From positions 124,001-188,000 of the forward strand of contig NZ_JARXVM010000004.1 in assembly GCF_029892285.1 (NCBI RefSeq): a stretch of 64,000 nucleotides of DNA. Reading direction: 5' to 3'. Under the pieces are notes generated by a model. It was given only the letters and a program-made list of their open reading frames with translations, was not told the origin of the DNA and did no database searches. Made by a program: the position numbers and the translations under genes. The DNA comes from Rhizobium sp. SG_E_25_P2. Its GTDB lineage: Bacteria > Pseudomonadota > Alphaproteobacteria > Rhizobiales > Rhizobiaceae. Below, piece by piece: positions 25,117-33,668 of the stretch. Every line of letters begins with the position of its first letter. Position 1 is the first letter of the stretch.

Positions 25117-26225
25117 TCAGGCAATAACGCGATTGAAGTCCGGGATCGCCCGGCGGCGGATTTCCTGCCAGTCCCAGTCGATCCCGAGGCCCGGCGCGGA
25201 GGGCGCGATCGCCATGCCGCTTTCGATCTTCATCTTCTCGCCGGTGATCTCGTCGAGTTGGGGAATATACTCGACATATTTGCCGTTCGGAACGGCGCAA
25301 GCGAGGCTGACATGCAGTTCCATCAGAAAATGCGGACAGATCGGGATATTATAGGCTTCCGCCGCATGCGCGACCTTGAGCCAGGGCGTGATGCCGCCGA
25401 TGCGTCCGACATCGACCTGGACGATCGAGCAGGCGCCCCGCTGCATATATTCGCGGAAATGCCGGATGGAGTAGAGCGATTCACCGATGGCGATCGGCGT
25501 CGAGGTCGAGGCGGACAGCCTGACATGGCCGTCGATATCGTCAGCGGCCAGGGGCTCCTCGATCCAGGCGAGATCGAGATCGGCGAAGCGACCCGAACGC
25601 CGGATGGCTTCGTCGAGCCCAAAACCCTGATTGGCGTCCGTCATGATCTCATAGCCGTCGCCGAGGGCGGCGCGCATGGCTTCCAACCGCTCGACATCCT
25701 CGGCGGCGCGGGGCTTGCCGATCTTGACCTTGGAGCCAGTGAAACCTTTTTCGCGCGCGGCCAGAGCATCTTCGATCAGCGCCTGCTTGTCGATATGCAG
25801 CCAGCCGCCTTCGGTGGTGTAGAGCGGCCGGCGATCGGAAGCGCCGCCGGCGAGTTTCCAGAGCGGCAGCCCATCTTCCGGGCGCGCAGATCCCAGAGCG
25901 CCGTGTCGATGGCTGCAAGCGCAATGGCGGTGATCGCGCCGATCGTGGTGGCATGGGTGTAGAATTCCAGATCGCGCCAGATCGCCTCGATCCGGTCGGC
26001 GTCCTGGCCGATGATGCGCGGCGCGAGATGATCGGCGAGCAGCCGCATCACCGAGGAGCCGCCGGTGCCGATCGTGTAACTATAGCCCGCGCCGGTCGCG
26101 CCATCGCTGTCGGTGACGATGACTACAGGCGTTTCCTGGCTAACGAAGCTCTGGATCGCATCGGTGCGCTTCACTTTCGGCGCGAGGTCGACCATCAGCA
26201 GTTCGACTTTTTCGATTTTCGCCAT
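25117..26225 (-). pseudogene. Mandelate racemase/enolase-superfamily dehydratase, frameshifted
   Basis: The first part (26225 down to about 25873) encodes the enolase-type N-terminal domain to LWDLRARKMG. The homologous continuation GLPLWKLAGGASDRRPLYTT is in another frame. The break falls at the C-run 25870-25872, where one extra base would restore a protein of about 370 residues. The downstream part holds the acid-sugar dehydratase set: KVK in GFTGSKVKIG, TDANQGF, IEEPL, GESL, VDVGRIGG and CPHF with the catalytic His. These mark a mandelate-racemase-group enzyme that dehydrates sugar acids. It sits between the ABC ATPase (3 bp upstream) and rhaM. Either a genuine recent mutation or a homopolymer sequencing error; the rest of the frame is intact with no other damage, which favours error or very recent loss. 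Confidence 0.85.
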
Positions 26226-26228
26226 GGT

Positions 26229-27326
26229 TCAGACCCTCAGGCTCGCGCCTGTTACGGCGTCGAACAGATGCGCCTGCGAAAGATCCACGCTCATGGCGAT
26301 CACTTCGCCGGATTTCAGCGTGCGCGGATTGAGCATGCGCGCCACCCATTCCTTGCCGGCGAAGGTCACGAAGACCAGGGTCTCGTTGCCGAGCGGCTCG
26401 GTGATCGACACCGGCAGATCGAGAGCCGCGACTTCATGGGCTTCGCCCGAATGCAGGCCATGGCCGGCGGGGTAGAAATCGTCAGGTCGGATGCCGAACA
26501 CCACTTTCTGTCCTGGTCGCAGCCGGTCGCGGAAGGCCTGCGGAATGGGCAGCGCATCGCCATTGGCGAAGACGAGCCGGCCCTGATCCACCGTCGCCTC
26601 GACGAGATTCATTGGCGGCGAGCCAATGAAGCCGGCGACGAAGCGGCTGGCGGGGCGCTTGAACACGTCTTCGGGCGTTCCCGCCTGCTCGATGCGGCCG
26701 TCGCGCATGATGACGATGCGGTCGGCAAGCGTCATTGCCTCCACCTGGTCATGGGTTACATAGATGACCGTCGACTGCACTTTTGCATGCAGTTTCTTGA
26801 TCTCGGTGCGCATCTGCGTGCGCAGCTTGGCGTCCAGATTGGACAGCGGCTCATCAAACAGGAAGACTTCGGGATGGCGCACGATGGCGCGGCCCATGGC
26901 GACGCGCTGGCGCTGGCCGCCAGACAATTGCGCCGGCCGCCGCTCCAAGAGTTGTTCGAGATCGAGAGTCTTGGCAGCGTCGGCGACGCGGGCGGCGATC
27001 TCATCCTTGGAAGCGCCGGCGATCTTGAGCGAAAAGCCCATATTCTCCGCCACCGTCATATGCGGATAGAGCGCATAGGACTGGAACACCATGGAGATGT
27101 TGCGGGCGCGCGGCGGCAGGTCGTTGACCACTCTGCCGCCGATTTCGATCTCGCCGCCGGAAATGTCTTCCAGACCGGCGATCATGCGCAGCGTCGTCGA
27201 CTTGCCGCAGCCGGAGGGGCCGACCAGCGCGATGAATTCGCGATCGGCGACATCGAGATTGATGCCATGGACGATTTCAAAGGCGCCGTAGCGCTTGACG
27301 AGGTTTCTGAGTGTGACGGGAGCCAT
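26229..27326 (-). CDS. Sugar ABC transporter ATPase (UgpC/MalK type)
   Basis: A 365-residue ATPase of a carbohydrate importer. Walker A is GPSGCGKST at residues 36-44, the Q-loop MVFQSYALYPHMTV is near 82, the signature LSGGQRQRVAMGRA near 135, and Walker B VFLFDEPLSNLD near 156. The C-terminal third is the regulatory TOBE barrel (FGIRPDDFYPAG, then ITEPLGNETLVFV). Start ATG 27326 lies 3 bp after the permease stop. It energises the two permeases upstream. The length and TOBE region fit the CUT1 class for di-/oligosaccharides or glycerol-phosphates. Confidence 0.95.
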   Translation of the reverse strand: MAPVTLRNLVKRYGAFEIVHGINLDVADREFIALVGPSGCGKSTTLRMIAGLEDISGGEIEIGGRVVNDLPPRARNISMVFQSYALYPHMTVAENMGFSLKIAGASKDEIAARVADAAKTLDLEQLLERRPAQLSGGQRQRVAMGRAIVRHPEVFLFDEPLSNLDAKLRTQMRTEIKKLHAKVQSTVIYVTHDQVEAMTLADRIVIMRDGRIEQAGTPEDVFKRPASRFVAGFIGSPPMNLVEATVDQGRLVFANGDALPIPQAFRDRLRPGQKVVFGIRPDDFYPAGHGLHSGEAHEVAALDLPVSITEPLGNETLVFVTFAGKEWVARMLNPRTLKSGEVIAMSVDLSQAHLFDAVTGASLRV

Positions 27327-27329
27327 GAT

Positions 27330-28196
27330 TTACCCTTTGACCGCGCCGGATGTCAGGCCGGAGACGAGATGTTTCTGGACGGCGAAGGTGAGCGCGAGCG
27401 CAGGCAGGATCATCACCACGGCCAGCGCGCACATGCCGCGCCAGTCGATGGTGAATTCCGCCGTGTAATCGAGCAGCCCGACCGGCAGGGTCTTGGAATT
27501 GACCGAGCGGGTGAGGTTCGACGCCAGCGCGAACTCGTTCCAGGAGGTGAGAAAGGCGAAGATGCCGGCGGACGCGATGCCGGGTCCGGCGAGCGGAAAC
27601 TCGACCTGCCAGAAGGCCTGCCAGCGCGTGCAGCCGTCGATCTGGGCGGCTTCGGCGAGGTCTTTCGGCACCTGCCGGAAGAAGCCGTCGATCAGCCAGA
27701 TCGTGAAGGGCACGTTGAGCGCCACATAAGCGAGGATCAGGCCCATATGCGTGTCGAGAAGGCCAAGCTTGGCGTAGACGAAGAACAGCGGCAGCGACAG
27801 CGCGATGCCCGGAACGGTGCGGGTCAGCATCAGTCCGAGAAACCAGCCGGCCTTGCCCTTGAAGGAGAAGCGGGCGAAGGCGTAACCGCCGGACATGCCG
27901 ATGGCGAGCGCGATCACCGTGGAGGTGATCGAGATGATCAGCGAATTGCGGAAATACTCGATGACCGGAATGCCGCCTTTGCCGACGCCTGAGAACATCG
28001 CGACATAGGCGTCGAAGGAGATTTCGCTGGGGATCCAGACCGGCGGCTTTGCCATGATTTCAACAGTCGGGCGGAGCGACGACAGCACGATCCAGAAGCC
28101 GGGCAGGCAGATGACCATCATCGCCAGGAACAGGCCGATGAGATGCCCGGCCTTGAGGAGCCGACGGCGGATGCGGTGGCTTGAATTGACGTCCAT
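27330..28196 (-). CDS. Sugar ABC transporter permease (MalG type)
   Basis: A 288-residue membrane permease with six predicted helices. The ATPase-docking loop EAAQIDGCTRWQAFWQVEFPLAGPGIASAG near residue 200 carries the EAA...G motif. ATG 28196 is chosen because GGAG lies 8 bp upstream and it avoids overlap with the preceding gene's stop at 28199. It is the second permease of the importer. Confidence 0.93.
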   Translation of the reverse strand: MDVNSSHRIRRRLLKAGHLIGLFLAMMVICLPGFWIVLSSLRPTVEIMAKPPVWIPSEISFDAYVAMFSGVGKGGIPVIEYFRNSLIISITSTVIALAIGMSGGYAFARFSFKGKAGWFLGLMLTRTVPGIALSLPLFFVYAKLGLLDTHMGLILAYVALNVPFTIWLIDGFFRQVPKDLAEAAQIDGCTRWQAFWQVEFPLAGPGIASAGIFAFLTSWNEFALASNLTRSVNSKTLPVGLLDYTAEFTIDWRGMCALAVVMILPALALTFAVQKHLVSGLTSGAVKG

Positions 28197-28198
28197 GA

Positions 28199-29095
28199 TC
28201 ACCACTCCGTCCCGACCTGGGCGCGGGCAAGCGCGAGTTTCTTGTAAAAATAGACCGTGAAGACGATCGACAGCAGGATCGAGAAATAGGCCATGGCGTT
28301 GGCCATCCCCATCTTGGCGTCGGCATAGGCCGTGCGTGAGACCAGCGTCCAGAGAAGCTCGGTGCGCTTGGCGGGGCCGCCATCGGTCATGATCTTGACG
28401 ATGTCATAGGCGCGCGCCACATCGAGCGAGCGGATGGTCATGGCGATGAAGGCGAAGGGCATCACGAAGGGCCAGGTGACATAGCGGAAGGTCTGCCAGG
28501 GCGTGCAGCCGTCGACTTTGGCCGCCTCGATCGGCTCCTTCGGCATGGCGAGCAGGCCCGCCAGGATGAGGATTGCAAAGACGGAGGTGGACGACCAGAC
28601 TTCCGCGACCACGATCGAGAAGAAGGCGAGTTGGCCGTCGATCAGCCAGGGAATGGCCTGGTCGGTCAGGCCCAGCGATTGCAAAGCGTTGTTCACCAGG
28701 CCGACATTGTCGTTGAACATGAATTTGAACTGGAAGCCGACGAGCAGCGGCGAAAACATCATCGGCAGCATCATCAGCGTGCGCAGGATGCGCTGGCCGG
28801 AGACGGCCTTTTCCACCAGCATCGCCAGTCCGAGGCCGAGCAGCATTTCGAGATTGAGCGCCACGGTGAGCAACAGCACGGTGCGGCCGAAAGCCGTCCA
28901 GAATTCGAGATCGGCCAGCAGCCGCGCATAATTGCGCAGGCCGATGAACACCCAGAATGTCTCCGGCTTGGTCAGCCGGAACGGTGTGAAGCTCGAATAG
29001 AAGGACAAAATCAGGGGCGCGATCACCACGGCCGCCAGCACGATTACGGCCGGCAGCAGCAGAAGAACGGGCGCCGAAAGTTTAAAACCTCTCAT
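28199..29095 (-). CDS. Sugar ABC transporter permease (MalF type)
   Basis: A 298-residue permease. Helix one starts at residue 8 (APVLLLLPAVIVLAAVVIAPLIL), and the EAA loop EAAKVDGCTPWQTFRYVTWPFVMPFAF lies near 197. It follows the binding-protein gene after a 79-bp gap that holds a strong hairpin, which would be expected to lower permease relative to binding-protein expression. Confidence 0.93.
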   Translation of the reverse strand: MRGFKLSAPVLLLLPAVIVLAAVVIAPLILSFYSSFTPFRLTKPETFWVFIGLRNYARLLADLEFWTAFGRTVLLLTVALNLEMLLGLGLAMLVEKAVSGQRILRTLMMLPMMFSPLLVGFQFKFMFNDNVGLVNNALQSLGLTDQAIPWLIDGQLAFFSIVVAEVWSSTSVFAILILAGLLAMPKEPIEAAKVDGCTPWQTFRYVTWPFVMPFAFIAMTIRSLDVARAYDIVKIMTDGGPAKRTELLWTLVSRTAYADAKMGMANAMAYFSILLSIVFTVYFYKKLALARAQVGTEW

Positions 29096-29133
29096 GCGAG
29101 GGCTCCGGCCGATATGCGTGATAACAAGGGAGA

Positions 29134-29160
29134 GGCGCGACCGCGGGAAGCGGTCGCGCC
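29134..29160 (-). promoter_or_regulatory. Intercistronic hairpin after the binding-protein gene
   Basis: Perfect 11-bp GC-rich stem with a 5-nt loop, between the binding-protein stop and the first permease. There is no T-run. Hairpins in this position stabilise the upstream message in several ABC operons. Confidence 0.6.
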
Positions 29161-29174
29161 CATGTCGGAAACGC

Positions 29175-30494
29175 TCAGAGAGCGCCGGCGTCTTCGAGGA
29201 TGGCCACCGCCTTGGCGGCGGCGTCGTCCAGCGCCTGCTTGGAGGTCTTGTCGCCGAGAATGGCGGCCTGAAGCTCCGGATAGACGGCGTTGGAGATCTC
29301 GATCCACTGCGCGGTCTGCGGCACCGGGAAAGCGTGCTTGGCGGCTTCCTGGAAAGCGGTCAGCACTTCCTTCTTGTAGGGATCGCTCGCGGCCTCGGCT
29401 ACATCCCATTCCCAGACGGCGGTGCGGGTCGGCAGCGGGCCTGCGGCGGCTTCGAGCTTCTGGCTGTCCTCATTGGTCAGGAACCAGACGAGCGAGGCGG
29501 CCGCATCCTTGTTGGCGCAGGATTCGGTCACCGAGAAGCCGTGATGACCCGACCAGCCGGTGCGGATGCCGGCCGAACCCATCGGCTGAACCTTCACGCC
29601 GACATTGCCGGCGACCTTGGAGGACTTGGGATCGTTGAAGAAAGTCGCCCAGCCCGGCCAATCGAGATTGAGCGCCACAGTGCCCGAGGCGAAGCCCTGG
29701 CCGAGATCGTCCCAGAGATAGTTGGTCGTGCCGGCTGGAACCGCCTTGTTCTTGTACATACGCACGAACCAGTCGAGCGCGCGCACGCCGGCGTCGGAAT
29801 TGAAGGCCGGCTTGCCTTCGCCGTCGAGATACTGGCCGCCCTCGGCCACCAGCATTTCGTAGAAGCGACCGTTGATCGCCTCTTCCTTGCCGGCGAACTG
29901 GGTGCCGTAGAAATCCGGCGGGCTCGCGAAGAATTCCGCCTGGTCGGCGAGGTCGGCCCAGGTGTCCGGCGGGGTCAGGTCACGGCCATATTTTTCCTTG
30001 AAGGCCTTCTTCTTGGCTTCGTCCTGATAAAGGCTCTTCTGGTAATAGAGCGCCGAGACGTCGAACTGCGCGCGCGGCAGCATCACCAGCTTGCCGTCGA
30101 GCGTCGAGGCCTTGATATTGGCCGGCACGAAGGCGTCGATTTCTTCCTTCGGCAGCAATGCGCCGAGATCGGTGTAGATATCGGGATATTGCGGGGCGAA
30201 GGACGAGTGGTTCGAGCCCACGCACCAGGTCACGCTGCTGGATGCGATGTCCGACTTGATTTCCTTGTCGAGTTCGAAGTGGTTCTTCTTCGAGAGAATG
30301 TTTACCTTGGCGCCGGTCGCCTTCTCCCATTCGCCTATCCGCGCATAGAGCGCCTCATATTGCTGACCGCCGATCAGCTTGGCGTCGATCGTGACGCCGT
30401 CGAACTTTCCCGGCAGATCCGCGGCCTGAGCAAACCCGCCCAGCAACATCAAGGAGACGACTCCGGCGGAGACGCCGGACAGCAATTTCACCAT
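29175..30494 (-). CDS. Sugar ABC transporter substrate-binding protein
   Basis: A 439-residue periplasmic binding protein of the MalE/UgpB class. The signal peptide (LLSGVSAGVVSLMLLGGFAQA) ends near residue 23. The mature protein shows the class pattern, with EWEKATGAKVNI near 55 and aromatic residues such as LNLDWPGWATFFND near 265. GGAGGAA lies 6 bp before ATG 30494; a longer frame upstream lacks a proper signal. It is first in the operon SBP - permease - permease - ATPase - dehydratase - mutarotase, so the ligand is probably a sugar or sugar acid broken down by the dehydratase. Confidence 0.93.
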   Translation of the reverse strand: MVKLLSGVSAGVVSLMLLGGFAQAADLPGKFDGVTIDAKLIGGQQYEALYARIGEWEKATGAKVNILSKKNHFELDKEIKSDIASSSVTWCVGSNHSSFAPQYPDIYTDLGALLPKEEIDAFVPANIKASTLDGKLVMLPRAQFDVSALYYQKSLYQDEAKKKAFKEKYGRDLTPPDTWADLADQAEFFASPPDFYGTQFAGKEEAINGRFYEMLVAEGGQYLDGEGKPAFNSDAGVRALDWFVRMYKNKAVPAGTTNYLWDDLGQGFASGTVALNLDWPGWATFFNDPKSSKVAGNVGVKVQPMGSAGIRTGWSGHHGFSVTESCANKDAAASLVWFLTNEDSQKLEAAAGPLPTRTAVWEWDVAEAASDPYKKEVLTAFQEAAKHAFPVPQTAQWIEISNAVYPELQAAILGDKTSKQALDDAAAKAVAILEDAGAL

Positions 30495-30561
30495 GACTTC
30501 CTCCCAGTTTGACAATGGCGGCCCCCTCCGGACCTGGCCCATCAAACCCTCACCCATGAAG

Positions 30562-30601
30562 GTTTCATTTATATGTAAACAGTGAATCCGACATGCGTCA
30601 A
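30562..30601 (-). promoter_or_regulatory. Promoter and overlapping operator of the sugar ABC operon
   Basis: Minus-strand TTGACG (30596-30601), 18-bp spacer, TACATA (30572-30577). The -10 lies inside an imperfect palindrome (30562-30580) with GTTT and AAAC ends and TTTA/TAAA inner arms, a plausible repressor site. No regulator gene lies inside this operon. Confidence 0.5.
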
Positions 30602-30793
30602 GCCGGGATTGTGTTTGCGGAACAAAAGCGCCCGGAACACGCGCGTTCGCGGCCGCCCAGGCGGACGTCGCTTCCGTGGTATTTTGGGGAATTGAGAAAG
30701 AAGACGCAGCAAAGAAGGCCCGTGCGGTTCAACGCCGATGAAATCGCGGCCTATAGACGGCCCTGTCTCATGGAGGGCGCGGAAGAAAGCGCG

Positions 30794-30825
30794 CAAAAAA
30801 AATAGCCCGGGCGCTGGGCCCGGGC
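30794..30825 (-). terminator. Rho-independent terminator of the gntR-GT-aldehyde dehydrogenase operon
   Basis: Minus-strand stem GCCCGGG / CCCGGGC with a 7-nt loop, followed by TATTTTTTTT. It begins 26 bp after the dehydrogenase stop. Confidence 0.9.
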
Positions 30826-30851
30826 CATGATCGAAAGCGAAAACTTGGGGA

Positions 30852-32330
30852 TCAGGACTTCAGATACCAGCCCCAGGTTTCGGATGCGTCGAAGCTGGTG
30901 ATCTGCTTGGTCTCCAGATAGTTTTCCAGCCCCCAGCGGCCCAGTTCGCGGCCGATGCCAGATTGCTTGTAGCCGCCCCAGGGCGCTTCGGTGAAGGTCG
31001 GCTGCGAGCAGTTGACCCAGACGATGCCGGCGCGGAAAGCGCGGGCGACGCGCTCACATCGGGCAAGATCATCCGACATCACCGCAGCTGCGAGGCCAAA
31101 GCGGCTGTCATTGGCCATGCGGATGGCGTCCGCCTCGTCCTTGAACGGCTTGACGCAGACGACGGGTCCAAAGATCTCTTCCCGCCAAAGGCTGTTGCCC
31201 TCGGCGAGTTCGGTGATGATGGTCGGCTCAAGAAAGTAGCCGGTCTGCAAGGTCGCCGGCGGCTTGCCGCCTGTGGCCACGACAGCGCCTTCCGCCATTC
31301 CTTGTTCGATCATGGCAAGGATCTTGTCGCGCTGGCCCTTCGATACGAGCGGGCCGAGCAGCACGCCCTCAGTGAGGCCGTCGCCCATGGTGATCTTCTG
31401 CGTCTCCTCGGTCAGTCGCGCCAGCAAGGCCGGATAGAGGCTTTCTTCGACGAGCACCCTCGAGGTCGCCGAGCAGACCTGACCCTGATTCCAGAAGATG
31501 CCGAACATGATCCATTCGACGGCCTTGTCGATGTCGCAATCAGCGAAGACCACGAAAGGCGATTTGCCGCCGAGTTCGAGGCTGACATTCTTGATGTCGC
31601 GCGCCGCCGTCGCCATGATCTTGGAACCGGTCGGCACCGAGCCGGTGAAGGCGAGCTTGTCGACGCCGGGATGTTCCGACAGCGGCTGACCGGCGTCCGC
31701 TCCGAAGCCGGTGACGATGTTGAGCACGCCAGCGGGAAGGCCGACCTCCTCGGCGATCGCCCCCAGTTCGAGGGCGGTGAGGGGCGTCAGCTCCGACGGC
31801 TTCAGCACCATGGCGCAACCCGCCGCCAAAGCAGGGGCGACTTTCCAGGATGCCATCAGCAGCGGATAGTTCCAGGGGATGATCGCGCCGGCGACGCCGA
31901 TCGGCTCGCGGACGACCTTTGACGTGAAGCGGGCGTCGCCGAGCGGAATGGCTTCCTCGGGATGGGCGTCCAGTTGTTCGGCGAGACCGGCATAGAAGGC
32001 GAAGCAGCCGGCGGCGTCCTCGATGTCCCACACCGCTTCTGGCAGCGGCTTGCCGTTATCCATCACCTCGATCCGTGCGAGATCCTGTTTCCGTTCGAGG
32101 ATCTTGTCAGAGATGGCGCGCAGATAGCGGGCGCGCTCGGCGCCAGTCATGCGCGGCCAGGGGCCGCTGTCGAAGGCGCGGCGCGCGGCCTTCACCGCGA
32201 GATCGATATCGCCCGCGCCGCCGGCCGGCGCCGTGGCGAATTCTTGTTCGGTGGCCGGATTGATCACCGGAAATGCGCCGCCGCCGAGCGGGGCGACCCA
32301 TTGGCCGTCGATGAAGAGCTTGTCGCGCAT
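30852..32330 (-). CDS. NAD(P)-dependent aldehyde dehydrogenase (betaine-aldehyde type)
   Basis: A 492-residue cytosolic ALDH that oxidises an aldehyde to its acid. It has the N-terminal FIDGQWVAP start, the PWNYPLL substrate-tunnel motif near 158, FTGSVPTGSKIM near 235, the general base in LELGGKSP near 258, and the catalytic cysteine in NQGQVCSATSR near 292. AGGAGG lies 5 bp before ATG 32330. It is the last gene of an operon with a GntR regulator and a glycosyltransferase. Close relatives oxidise betaine or amino-aldehydes, fitting the polyamine-type importer encoded divergently; the exact substrate is unknown. Confidence 0.92.
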   Translation of the reverse strand: MRDKLFIDGQWVAPLGGGAFPVINPATEQEFATAPAGGAGDIDLAVKAARRAFDSGPWPRMTGAERARYLRAISDKILERKQDLARIEVMDNGKPLPEAVWDIEDAAGCFAFYAGLAEQLDAHPEEAIPLGDARFTSKVVREPIGVAGAIIPWNYPLLMASWKVAPALAAGCAMVLKPSELTPLTALELGAIAEEVGLPAGVLNIVTGFGADAGQPLSEHPGVDKLAFTGSVPTGSKIMATAARDIKNVSLELGGKSPFVVFADCDIDKAVEWIMFGIFWNQGQVCSATSRVLVEESLYPALLARLTEETQKITMGDGLTEGVLLGPLVSKGQRDKILAMIEQGMAEGAVVATGGKPPATLQTGYFLEPTIITELAEGNSLWREEIFGPVVCVKPFKDEADAIRMANDSRFGLAAAVMSDDLARCERVARAFRAGIVWVNCSQPTFTEAPWGGYKQSGIGRELGRWGLENYLETKQITSFDASETWGWYLKS

Positions 32331-32348
32331 AAAGCCTCCTTGCAGAAG

Positions 32349-33647
32349 TCAGCGCCGCGCCGCGCGCGTCGCCTTGGTGTCGCTGATGGTGTCGAGGATG
32401 CGGCGGGCGGCGAGCGTCGCGCCGGAATGGGCCTGCATGGTCGCGGCATTCGCCTTGAGGCGCGCCTGCATCGCCTCGTTGCCGATCAGGCGCAGAATCG
32501 CGCCGGAGAGATCTTGGGACGACCAGTCGTAGCGAGCGAGCTTTTCACCCACCTGGGTTTCTTCTGCGCGGCGGGCATTGTCATGGCCGTCCCAGCAATA
32601 GGGCATGACCAGTGACGGGACGCCGAAATAAAGCGCCTCGCAAAAGCTGTTATTGCCGCCGTGATGGATGAACAGGCTGGATTGACGCACGACGGACGGC
32701 TGCGGAAACCAGCTGTCGACATAGACATTGTCGGGCACATCGGAATAGTCGTCGCGCCAAGGCCCCGCATTGACCAGGAAACGGCAGGGCAGATGGGCGA
32801 AGACATCGATCATCCGCTTCATCATCTCGACATCCATGGCGCCGAGCGAGCCAAAGCTGACCAGCGCGAGCGGCGCATCATTGTGGCTGGCGAAACGCGG
32901 CGGCGCATAATCCACCTCGCGACGGACGCAGCCGTCGAGAAAGACGAAACGGTCAGGATCGAGAGGACTTTTGCGTTCCCGGCGGATGATCTCAGGCGCG
33001 AGCAGCAGATTGAGCCAGGGCGACGGGTCGAGGAAGGACGGCGAGGGCGGCGCCTTTACGCCGCAGTCGCCGAGAAAGGATGCGAAACGGCGATGCGCCG
33101 GCGCGGTGACCTTGGCGTAAGCGCTGGAAAACTCTTCCCAGCTCCTGTTCGGCTCGCCCCCCAGGCCCGAGAGATAGGGCGGCACTGAAACGTCGGCGAT
33201 CTCTGTTTCGGCGCAGGAGACGATCCTGATCCAGGGAACGCCGGCTGTGGCGATGGCCGGAAACATCACCACATTGTCGAGCACGATCGCATCCGGTTTC
33301 AGCCGCGCCAGCAATTGGCGCAGCGGCTCTTCAGCCTTCACGGCGGTGTCGACGATGGCGTCCCAGGTCGGCCCCACATAACTGGTCAGTTGCTCATAGG
33401 GCGACTGCCGGAACGCGTCCTGATGGCGGGCGATGAAGTCGGTCCAATCGGTTGCGTCTGCACCGTCGTCGCTGCCCAGCTGATATTCGGCGAAACCGTA
33501 TTCGGCAAAGACGCCGCGAAAGCCGGGGTGACAGATGAAGACCGGATTGGCGCCCATGTCTCTCAACGCCTGAGCCACGCCGACGCAATTGAGCGCCGCG
33601 CCGAAGCTGGCTTCCGGAAACAGGGCGATTGTCTTTGCTGCGCTCAT
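32349..33647 (-). CDS. GT1-family glycosyltransferase, copy 1
   Basis: A 432-residue UGT/MGT-like glycosyltransferase. The N-terminal domain begins IALFPEASFGAALNCVGVAQAL, the position of acceptor binding in GT-B enzymes. The C-terminal donor-binding domain has ALVSFGSLGAMD near 275, VDSWFPQPSVVRQ near 320 and the GT1 signature FIHHGGNNSFCEALYFGVPSLVMP near 338, ending in WDGHDNA. It is clearly homologous along its whole length to the gene at 38719. The gene lies 18 bp before the dehydrogenase and 21 bp after gntR. A glycosyltransferase in what looks like an uptake and oxidation locus is unusual. No secretion signal or membrane helix is seen, so it should be cytosolic. Confidence 0.88.
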   Translation of the reverse strand: MSAAKTIALFPEASFGAALNCVGVAQALRDMGANPVFICHPGFRGVFAEYGFAEYQLGSDDGADATDWTDFIARHQDAFRQSPYEQLTSYVGPTWDAIVDTAVKAEEPLRQLLARLKPDAIVLDNVVMFPAIATAGVPWIRIVSCAETEIADVSVPPYLSGLGGEPNRSWEEFSSAYAKVTAPAHRRFASFLGDCGVKAPPSPSFLDPSPWLNLLLAPEIIRRERKSPLDPDRFVFLDGCVRREVDYAPPRFASHNDAPLALVSFGSLGAMDVEMMKRMIDVFAHLPCRFLVNAGPWRDDYSDVPDNVYVDSWFPQPSVVRQSSLFIHHGGNNSFCEALYFGVPSLVMPYCWDGHDNARRAEETQVGEKLARYDWSSQDLSGAILRLIGNEAMQARLKANAATMQAHSGATLAARRILDTISDTKATRAARR

Positions 33648-33668
33648 TACTGTGTTTGGACTGCGTTT

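Larger units (their letters stand above)
30495..30851. other. Intergenic region between aldehyde dehydrogenase and sugar ABC operon
   Basis: These 357 bp hold no convincing gene. At the right is the minus-strand promoter and operator of the binding-protein operon (30562-30601); at the left is the aldehyde dehydrogenase terminator (30794-30825). Between 30602 and 30793 I see only short frames without a ribosome site or any recognisable motif. Confidence 0.7.

Noticed and set aside
30569-30805. Possible small genes on both strands between the sugar ABC and aldehyde dehydrogenase genes
   Set aside because: Arg/Pro-rich products, no ribosome site, and they overlap the promoter or terminator.
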